Shown here one piece after another: positions 9,765 to 21,700 of a stretch of DNA of 42,060 nucleotides. The translations under genes and the position numbers were made by a program. The notes beneath the pieces were generated by a model. It worked only from the letters and a program-made list of their open reading frames with translations, made no database searches and was not told where the DNA came from. The stretch comes from a virus, in IMG/VR virus record IMGVR_UViG_3300032050_000282, positions 1 through 42,060 of that record. One strand, 5' to 3'. Positions within the stretch are counted from its first letter, which is position 1; every line of letters begins with the position of its first letter.

Positions 9765-12700
9765 TTAATTGTAGTCATTATATTTCAATGGATTAAATCT
9801 AATAACAGATGCGGAAGTGCTAATTCCACCAATTCCATAAGAGTTAAATTCATTTGGCGATGTTCGATTAAGATTGGAAATTTTTCCCCATGTAAAATTA
9901 CCACCATAGTAAACAGTATTGTATGGAATTAGTGAAGATGTGTCGAAATAATCAAAAGTATAACTAGTAGAGTCAAAAGTGATTGCAGGAGATCCGAATC
10001 CAATAGTGCTAAGTCCGACAGATGAATCGTCATCAGATTTTGTAACTACTCTTTTAACAGAAGTTGTTCCAATTCCAACTATTTCAGAAGTAATAGTTTG
10101 TATATTACTTACTTGATATATTCCATCAATGTATTGTGTAGAAACTCCAATTACTGAGTCATCATTTCTATAATTTGTATAAGTTTCTGTTGTTAGACTT
10201 ACATTTGAATTTTGTATGACAAAATAATCTCCAATTTCTATCTGACTAATTGTGACGGCAGTTCCAACAATATCCTCATCTCTTAGTATAGAATTATTTG
10301 GAATATGGAAATCGAATATTTTATATTTACTAATACCAATCATAGTTTTTCCATATCCAACCACAGCTCCAAAATCACCAGAATAACTAATATTATCAAT
10401 TACTTCAGACTTGGGTGTTGGTGGTTCAACTAAAACAACAGGAGAACTCAACGTTGTATATCCAGACCCTACAAAATCTATATTAATTGATGAGACTGTA
10501 CCTGCAACAGAAACATTTGTTGTCGCTCTTGCTGCATACTCGCTTCCAAATCCTATTGGATTTTGAATGGTAATTGAAGGTGGGTTTATTGGATCATATC
10601 CAATACCACCATCAGTAATTAATATCGAAGAAACAATGCCCGCAGAAGAAATAATTGCTGTTACTGATGCCGAAACAATCACATCTTGAGATGCGACCAA
10701 TATCTTATTTTGGGGTTCTTGTGCTACAAGATATTCTTTTTTGCTGTCAAAAAATGTCTTTACACTTTCAACGTATATTTCAGTAGAACCAACACTAACA
10801 CTTTGAATTATATTTGTTGTTGGTTGAATAATTGGTTCATTTATAATTCTATCTTTTGTGAATAATTTATTGTCAATAAACAAATCATCTGTCTGTCGAT
10901 ATAAATTAATAGTTCTTAACAGCGATTGATTCTGTGATATTCCTGGACCTGGATAATTATTGGTATTAACTGAGTCAACAGAGTTTATTCTAGTTATTAT
11001 TCTATCATTTTGACTTAAAGCGGGAGATTCATTCGTTATTCTTACAAAATCTCCAATCTTAATTTTTTGTTGTGGAGTTACATTTGCAATATCAACACTC
11101 GATGTTCCTTGATAGAAAATAATTCTGCAAGTATCTCCATACTTTGGAGCCTCAGTGAATAGTATTGTACTTCCTCCATCAAATATGTAACTTCTATTTG
11201 GAACTTGTAAGATGTCATTTAAAAATACTAACAATGTTGCCTGAACTTCAATCAACGATCCGAGTCTTGATTTTATGGAAACAGCAGATTCGTTATACGT
11301 TAATGGGAATAAAGTTCTAATTCCATCAAACAAATCATCTAGAGGATCGAAAATTTGTAAGTCACCAAAGAACAATCCTGAGAATGTGTCGGATGTTGTT
11401 CTATCAATTTCTAAAGAAAACTCTGAGAAAGTTAAACTATTATCTGTTGGTATACCGACAATTCCACCAATATCAACTGTCAATACTTCCCCTTGTCCGT
11501 ATCCATATCCAAAGTTTTTAATATCAAAGTTAATTACACTTGATCCGTTGCCGACAACAATATCAACTTTTGCACCAGTTCCAAATCCAGTTGAAGATGA
11601 TTGGCTATAAACTAATGGAATATTTGAATATGGTAGAGGATTATCAAAGACAACTTTTGGTGGATTTGATCTTGTATATCCAATACCAGGATTAGTGACA
11701 GCAACACTTACAATTCTTCCATTACTTACTGCAGCTGTTCCAATGAATTGAATATTCGGAGTACCAGTTGATGAAGTATAAACTCCAACATTGACAAAAG
11801 TTTGAATTCCTGCTCTATATCCAGAACCGCTATTTCCAATACTAATCGAAGATATTGTACCTGCAGCAGAAACTATCGCAGTTCCACCTGCAGCAACCAG
11901 AGGTTGATATCCAAATCCACCTGTTGAAGCAACCGATACAATTATTCCACCTTTAGGAACATTTGTTGAATTGATGTCATAAGATGAAGTTGGAGTAGAT
12001 CCTGTAAATGTTATTGTTGTAATTCCCGCACTTTCTTCAAGTAAATAATCTCCAATAATTGTTTTAGGTATAGTTAATCTCTGTGGACTTTGTGCTACCT
12101 GATTGATTAATAAAATTCCATTGCTAGTAACAATTCCTGATAGATTATTTTTATTTGATTTTAAGATAAAATCTGTTTTAATACCATTGAAAGAATCTGA
12201 AATATCATCGAGAATGTAATTTGTAGAATATGCTTCACTTGCAGTATTTTTAAATCCGGATCTTAAAAAGATTCTTCCACTAAAAGTAGAATGAGTTGTT
12301 ATTCCAGTCCAATCAGTTTCATTATTTGCTGATGTCGGAACTGGTGTTGGTCCATATGGTGGATTAATAAAGTTGATCTTGTTATTTGTTATGTTATAAG
12401 ATCCAAAAAGTTTTGTAACCAAAGAGTTCTGGGAGTGTGTTGATATACCAGTACCCATCCAGGATCTATCAACCAAAATTGAGTTTGTTTGGCCGTATCC
12501 AACACTCCTAACCTTCATTATTTCGTCATCAATCTTCAGAAGATCACCACCAAAAATAGAAGTTATTCCGGATAGACGAACAACGTCGTCAGATATTAAT
12601 AACGGTGCTGCAAGAGTTGAAGTGACCGCTGTAGAAACAATAGGAGATTGGATAACATTGTCAATTGTTATCAATGATTTTGAATTTTGATTTGTAGATG

Positions 12701-15700
12701 TTAATTTGTGTATAGAACCTATTCCAACTGATGTAATATTTAAAACTTGAGGGACTTCTTTTAGAGCATTCTGAGCCGTAGAAGCAAGTTTAATTGTCGA
12801 ATCGTTTATTTTAACAACGTATAAATTAGAATGTAACTTATCAGTAACTCCAATTCCAGCAAAAGAAGTTTCTGCAATTCCTATTGGACGGGCAAGTTCC
12901 CCTTCATAACTATAGGTTACTCTTTCTCCAGTGACAAAGAAATGATTTGGTAGTCTGATGGTGCTATCTGTTATATTAACAATACTTGGATTGTTTCCAT
13001 CAAATGTTCTTTGGAATATCGGAAGTTGTTTATATAGTAGATCAAATTCTCTCCTAACTTCGGATGAAGTAGAATTATAAATTGCATTCCCAGTTTCAAC
13101 TGAACCACTAAGTAAATCTATTCTAGAAGCGCCTGGATCTGTTATTCCAACTCCTAAAATATTTTCAAATACTCTAACTTCCAATTCAGTATTTTGAATT
13201 GGAATAAAGCAAAGTTGAACATTATCTCCAGTAATTTTTGCACTAACTTCACCGAGATTTAAATCTGTATAAATTTTTCCAAACTCCAGTATGTTTGCAT
13301 CCACATTTGTGCTTGCAACAACAACTTCAGACATTTGATGTCTATTGTTTACTTTATCGGAAATAGAAATAATATAATATGAAGAATTAAAGTCTCTCTT
13401 ATCGTATTCGCAAATTACATTTTCTCCAGGAATTGCAGTTGCTCCTACTGATACATAATTAGACTTTAATCTATTTGTAGATACATTCAAATAACCGGAA
13501 TTAATAGAGGTAGAGTCATTTGCTAATGAATATACGACAGAATTGACGGTGCATGAAGTGTTAAACCCTACATTTGGGGTAAAACTTATATTTAAGGTAG
13601 ATCCAGAAAGATAAGCTCCATAAGTTCCAAAACCTGATGAAGATGATGTTATATTGTTATTAAAAGATCCATATTCTAAAAACACAACATCTGTTCCATC
13701 ATGAATGACACTTATTTCATTATATTCATAGAATGTATTATTATCTGAAGAAATTTGTACTAAAATTTTTGATGCTCGATAAGATGATGCAATAGAAACT
13801 ATATTAGTCGCATTTGTATCATTTTCTGAAATTGTATAATTTGAGGTTTTAATCTCAACAATATTACCTAAGAAAATAGTTGATATTCCAGATGCATCAT
13901 TCTCTAAATCATATGAAATATAATTTATGTTGAAATTATTTGTTTTATATTGGTTTGGATAAAATAGGAGATTAGCTTCGTTTCCAATGAAAGATACATC
14001 AAATGACCCCAAATCTCCAACAGTTTCTACCCTAGCATATTGGTTTATATGAGCGTAATTGCCATCATGTAATATAGTTACCAAAGAGATTTGTTTCTCG
14101 CTAGAAAATCTTCTATCAAAAACATCAATAATATATTTTTTACTTCTATTAGTATTTCTCTTGAAACTATTAACTGCCACAGATCTTGAAGATCTCTCTT
14201 CACTATTAAATTGATTGCTTATATCATCAACAATTAATACTCTATTGTTTAAAACTTGTGTATAATTGGATACTTCAGTATTTTGGAATATAATTTCGTT
14301 AGATAAAATTTCGGAATCTATAGTTATTGTTTTTTCTTTTACAAAATCAAAATCATTAACACAATTGAATCCAACAACTTGGGGAGAAAATGACTCTACA
14401 TCAATTTCGCCAAAGTCTTGTGTGGTAGATATTCCAGTGAAACTATCAATTCCGGACTCAACAACTAAATCGCCAAATTTTTTAAATCCTAAAGTATGAT
14501 TTTGTGAAGTAACTACTTCATCCCATTTATTATACTCTACTTTCGATTTAATAGAGTACGAGAAGAACTGATAATAATCACTATCATGAATTTTTTGATA
14601 ATCATTATTTAAAAATCCACTTTGAGTTTGAAATCCCTTTTTAACTATTGAATTTGATGATACTGAATAGTCTGCCTCATATTTTTCTACAGACAATATA
14701 ATTGCATGAGTATTTGATGAAGAACCTCTTATTGTTTCTCCAACAATGAAAGTTTCATCGCTAAAAATTTTTAATGATTTTGAAATAGAATCCCACTCAT
14801 CAACAATTCCTATAGAATTTTTAGATTTTACTTCTTCTTTGTTGAAAAAGTTATTATATAGTAGATCCGCTTCAAATATTGGGAAAAACTTTTTGGGAAC
14901 TATTTTTGCCGATAAATTTTGATTTACAAAAACTCCTGGATTTTCATTGCCATTTAAATATTCTGATAAATTATAAGTTACGTATGGATATCCTCCAATA
15001 TTAACATTTGCAGAGGTTAGGGAGAATAAACTATATCCGTAAGATGATGAATTGTATCCTCTAAGAGTAGTTCCAATCCCAACACTTGTTCCTTCAATTA
15101 AAACCTCATCTCCGACAGAAAATGGAAAATCTTCAGAATTTGAGTATGTACTAGCTAATGAAACGATTACATCTTTAGTTGCTGGATTAAAAGTGATTGA
15201 ATTAATTCCTATTCCATTAGAATTATTAATTGGGAGAATTATTGGTTGTTGGTCGCTTAGTTTTGCAGTGTCTCTTATGACAGTAACTACCCTATCACCC
15301 AAATCGAAAGTTAAATCAACATCATCAATAACTTCATTTCTAGTGGAGTCTATTAGTATTAAGTCTGGTGCTATGTTATAATTCTTTCCTACAGATGTTA
15401 TTCCAATTCTGTTGATAGAAAGTAAAGGATCTACTCTTACAATATACGGTAGTTTGATAGTTGGTCTTATAGTATTATCTGCAGAATACTCAAAACCAAT
15501 GTCTTCAATCTCCGTTGCAACAATTTTACCAACACTTGATGATTTCGGAACTACTAAAGCAAATTTACCTTCGGATGATGCAATTGATGTGATCTTAGGT
15601 AAAAACTTATATTGATTTCCGCCCGAAATAAATTTAAAGTTATCAATCTCACCATCAGCGAAGAATGAATCTGTTGTGTATGATAATTTAGCTTCAGATG

Positions 15701-18700
15701 ACAAATATGAAACTCTTTCTGGTTTATCCTTTGTATTATATGAGAAAGTTGTTGATGTAATTCCAGAAATTAAATGACTTCCAGAATAAACACTATCTTT
15801 GATCTCTATTTTATTATTTTCTATAATATCTTCAAAGTCTCTGATTATTTCATTATTTTCTGCATAGTTTGTATTTGTATTAATTGGTTCTAATCCATAA
15901 TACAGAACTTTTGGTAAAGTATTGGAGACAGATAAAGTAACTTTAGCATCTGTAGTTATACCAACAGTTCCTGATTTTACAATCTCAAATGAATTTTGAA
16001 CTCCAGATGATTCGATAGTGTTTTTTAATTTTTGATCTGTATATAATTTAAAATCAAAAGATGGATATGGAATGGAATTTATAAGATGACTCAAAGAACT
16101 ATCTGATAAATCAAAAATAACACTTTGATTTCTGAATACTTCAATTTTTGGATTTATTAATGATAGAGTACCGTTTCCAGTACTAGTTAAATTTATGTAA
16201 TTTGGTTCTGATAGTGTAGTTTCATGGTATGTCGTTGTTAGTTTAATTTTATTTTCATCGATAACTAAAATGAAATATATTTGGTTGTTTTCTAGCCCAC
16301 CAACTGGAGAATTTGATGTGTAAATTGCCTTTTGCCCCGTTTTATATCCATGAGAAACTATGGTAATAGTATCCTTAATTGTGTCAACATCTGATGTAAG
16401 AAAATCTTTTGGATTGACTACCATCCTACGATGGTAACCATTATATTTGATAGCGTAATTTACACTCAATTGGGAAAGGGTCAGCATTGTAACTCTATCA
16501 TTCACCTGAAGACCATGAGAAGATGCTGTAGATACAGTAACTAAGTTTTTGTCAACTTTTCCTACAATTATATCTTTATAATCGGTTTTAAAACTATGTA
16601 CGACTCCGGTGCCAATACCAGTAAAGAATAAAGTATTTGTAAATATTTCGGTGTTTATTCCTACAAAATTTCCAGCAGAACCAATTCCAATAGGATTCGT
16701 TGCAATTCCGATTAAATTATTTTTTGTTACGGCTGCATAAACTATTTGGTTATTTAATAATTCAAAAGATGATTGTCCGTCAGTTGATACTGAAATTGAT
16801 GTTCCACCATTATTTGAATAGATTAAAGAATCTCCTGTGAGTAAATTATGATCTGGTAAGAAAATTGATTTAGTTGGAATAAACAAAGTTGTTCTTCCGA
16901 ATCCAGGATTGGAAAAAACTAAAGTGTGTCCTATACCAATTCCATTTATAGTTCCGAGACCAACAGAATCTGATGGATTAAAGTAAATTTCTTGATTTAA
17001 AGATCTACTGTATATTGATGTGATTACTCCTGAAGTAATTTCAAATTTTCTAGATCTTTGCGATAGCAGTGAAGATATTGAATGGGATGACCCAACAGTA
17101 TTTTCATAACCTCTAACAACTCTTATTCTTTTTAGTTCTGGTTCAATATTTAAAACTTTTACTTTTTCCGTTTCAATTTCTAAAATATCATTTTCCCTTA
17201 TATAAGGATATCCTAAAAATCCAGCAACTTCAAAATAAGTAACAATACCAGTTGATGTTATTGAATCTGCTGCAGAAACTAAAACTAAAGTATCAGTTCT
17301 TACACCAACTCTGTATGATCCATTTAAACCACTTCCAAATGTACTTATCCCACTGACATTTATTATGTCAAAATCTGAAAGATTGTGTGGAGAATAAGAA
17401 AAACCTATGAATGTATTGCCTCCAAAGTTACTTGGATAAAATTCTACATTTAAAATGGAGGTTGTGCTCGAAGAAACTTGATTTACGACTTTGCCCTTTA
17501 ATTGAGAAACTTCAAATGATGCTTCTTGTCCTCCAGTTCCTTGATTATTGAAGATAATACGATCTCCAATTTTATAATTTTTTCCAGAAGAAGTTATTCC
17601 AACAGAGTCAATAAAACCAACACTAGTTTTTTTAACTATTGAATTTTGCGATTTTATTTTTTCTGGTTGAGTTAAGAAGTAATAACCACTTCTATTATTT
17701 TGTAATTTGTAAGGTTTTGTATTTCTAAAAAATTCCGTTTTATTTAAATCTACCTCATCTTGATTTGAGGTAAGTTTAAAATTATAATCTATAGGGATAG
17801 ATTTAAATTTATTACCTATTAAATATGGAAATACTGGTTTTCTATAATTTCTAAATGATCCAGATTGTTCGTTATTATTTGTATCTATTGTTGCAAAGTA
17901 TGCATAAGTTCCTTTTGGATATTCTGGAGTAACTCCAAATCTACCATTAAACTCATCAAGATCTCCAGAATTTGTATATTCGTAATCTTCAACAAAAAAT
18001 CCTGCTGAATACGTAGATGTACTTGGTCTCTCAGATTTTAAAGATAATGTATATCCAGACTTTAAGAGTTTTATTGGTCCTCCACTAGAGGTTGAGTGTC
18101 CATATGGACCATAAATTGGATTACCATCATAAGCCCACCCAATTATTGGAGAATGTGTGTTTGAAAGTAATTCTACACCAGCATCTAATCTAAGATCTGG
18201 AGTGAAAATTTCGGTATCGTTAAGATTTGATATTCTACCCAGTATCCTTCTTAGATATCTTGGAGCATATGCATGAGTATATGCTAATCCATACTTAGAA
18301 CCAATCTCTGGGTGAATAATACCATCATCATCGGAAATTATATTATCTGTAAGATTTTTTTGTACTAAATTAATTTTCCAAGTCTTTGGAACAGATTGGA
18401 ATGCTGCCCCAGACCCAGATGGAATAACATTAATCGCAGTGGTTGCAGTTGTAAATCCTTGTCCCCCATTAATTACTTTAATTTCTGAGATAGAACCATT
18501 AGAAATAACAGGAGATAATATCGCACCAAAACCTTTACCAACAATTTCTAAAGATGGTGGAGAATTGTACTCAGAACCACCCTTAATGATTATTACTTGG
18601 GATATTTTATCTCCAGAAACAATTGGCAATAGTTGTGCATTTTTTCCAGTTTTTAATGTAAATGTTGCTTGTCTGTTGAAATTTAATATATCTTCAGAAC

Positions 18701-21700
18701 CATACCCAAATCCTCCAGTTTCTATGAATACTGATTTAATTTCTCCACGCACAATTGGTTGAACAATTGCGTTAAAATTTTGATTTGTTCTTGAAGATAC
18801 CCCTATTATTCCATCTAATTTTACTGTAATTGGTTCATAATTGAAATTGTGAATTCCAGATCCTTTTGTTTTGAAATTTACAAATTGTTTTGTTTTATAA
18901 TAAAAATCTTGCGTAGTAGTTACACCGACAACAGCAGAACCAATACCAACTGTTAATGCAGTACCGACCCTAGATAATTTAAAATAATTTTCATCGATTG
19001 ATGTTACGTAATAAGATTTTCCTGAAGATAAACCAACTATTTCTTGTCCCGTTGTTGAATATACTACAATTTCGCCTGTCTTATAATTATGATTTGGTGC
19101 AAAAACTGAATTAGAACTAGTGCTAATTCCTGATGGAAATACAGAAATTTTTCTATTTCGGTATCCTTTTCCAGGATTTGTAATTTTAATTGAACTTACT
19201 TTCTTTTTTATTATTTGTGAAGAAAAGTTGTGTATTCCCACACCATAAGAAGTTAAGTCCACGGTGTTAATACCAACAAGAGCATCTTCATATGTCTTAT
19301 GAAGTGTTATTGTATTTGAATCAATTACATAAGTATAATAAGTAGAATCTGTTGATAATCCACCAATAGATTGCTGACCCTTTGTTTTATAAATAATGCC
19401 TTCAGCATCTCTAAATTTATGATACGTTGTGAACCCTATAGTATTATTTGCTAGATTTACAAGTCCAATCGATTCAGTAGAGTTAAAAGAAACTGTATGT
19501 TCGACTGGGAATAAATCTACTTCTGCTATTGCACCACTTCCACTTCCGCCTGTTATAGAAACAGTTGGAGGTTTTAAATAATCAAAACCGCCATCTATGA
19601 CAACAATATTTTCAAATAAACCTTCAACTTCACAATATGCACTAGCGCCAGTGCCTACAGAATCTGATATTGAAAGAACTGGTGGTGTGATTACATCATA
19701 ATCCTCCCCAGAAGCTAAAACATTTATCTTTTCTAATGGACCATAAAAAACAGTGTCATCTGATTTATAATTTAAAATTTCTACACCGTTTGCAAGTATG
19801 CCAATAGTTCCCGTTTTAGTTTCATTTACTTCAGATACTTCTTGTGGTTTTTTTAATTTTTTTACTAATTTTTGAGACTGCAAGTACTTATTTGCCTGAT
19901 CTGACATAACAATCTCATTATCCGTTACAGTCCCTGTAAGAGATATGTAAATATTTTTATATAAATTTTCTCTACTTCTAGATAATTTTATAGTAGATGA
20001 GTCAACTTTTTTTACAAAATAAATTCCTTCTGATATATTCAGTGAATTTTCTGTGGATTTTGGTTTATAAAAGATGGAATCTCCCGTTAAAAAGTTGTGC
20101 TGCCCTACATTGATATTTTCAGAATAGTCAAAAGTTCCACTAAAAGTTACTGATCTTTTTTTAGTTTCTAGTTGAGAATTGAAATAATTAGGTATCGATG
20201 AAGATGTTACGAGATAATTTCCTAAATTATCAACGTAAACATTCTGAACATTTGCAGTATAAACACTTGCTTCGGGAAAATTTTGAAATTTTCCTTTTGA
20301 TAAAACCCTATGAACCCAATCTTTCTTAGTCGTATCTATTTCGCCCTGACCACTTATATTAAATGATTTTGGATTCGAAATTGATATTATGGTAGACTCA
20401 ATTTTTGTACCATCTGTCAAAAATACTGAGATCCTATCTCCAATATGAAAATCGTTAGCATCAAAGGTCTTTACTTGATACGTGAAATTCTGAGTATCAA
20501 TCAAAACTAAAGAATCTATCTGATATCTTGTTGCAACGTTAAACATCCAATTGTTTGCAACAATATCTTCACTATATTTTCCTAGCGTCTTAATTTTTAT
20601 ATTATTTCCTTCAGAAAAAAGTTTTGTATCAGAACCTAGATTAATATCAGATAAAACACCAGTAACTCTAACTTTTACGATATTATTTGTTCCTATTCCA
20701 GAATATGCATAAGCATAAGAGTCAATTCTAATGTCTTGAGTCTGTGGAATAACTTGTGAAATTCCAGAGCATTCATAAAATTGAGTATATGATTTTGATT
20801 TATAACTTATGGAAATGGAAGTTCCGTTATTCAAATCTGCAATTAAAGTTCCTGAATTTGGAAATCCTAGTGTGGAATCAACATCTATAACACTAGAACC
20901 AATTGAAACTGGGGTAATAGTTTTTGTGATTGGATGTATAGAAAATTCTCCGGAATTACTATTACTTTCATTTGGATTATAATCTAGACTAAGAACATAA
21001 TATTCTTTTTCTCCTCTAATAATTCTTTCAACATTGTTTATAGAACCAAATGCTTTTTGAAAAAAGTCAGTTTTGTCTTGGAATAAAGTTCTATTTACAA
21101 TTTTTTCAGGATCTCCCTCAATAGCTTCAACGACTAAATCTTTTACAATCCGATATTGAGCATTTGATGGGATTAGTAAATAATCGCGAGGTTTAATTAC
21201 CTCAATCTCATCTCCATATAATGCTTTGAATAAAATTTTAAAAGATTGATCTGTACCTTTAGATGAATAAAAATCCTTTGACTGCTTAATAAATATATCC
21301 TGATTTAAATCAGAATAGAGTTTTCTATCCTCAAAACCAGGAGCAAACTGTTTTTTTATTTTTATAAAAAATTCTTTTAAAAATAAAATGCTAAGGTTAG
21401 TAACTGTTGAGCCTTCAAGATGTTCGTTAATTTGCGATGTAGAAAATACTAAATGATCTTTGCGACTTGGATTTTCATACGAGGTTACTCCACTAAAGCC
21501 TCTTACACAACCATTAAAAGATGTATTTGTCTTTGATGTATATGTGATAATTTCATTATCAATCTGGATAAGTCCATAAGAATTGGGAAATCCTCCGGTA
21601 GATACTACATTAATAGTATCATCTGTTAAAGAAATACTAGATGTAGTTTTTGTCGAACTAGTTAATTTAGTTAAGTTATCTATTTTTACATACTCATCAA

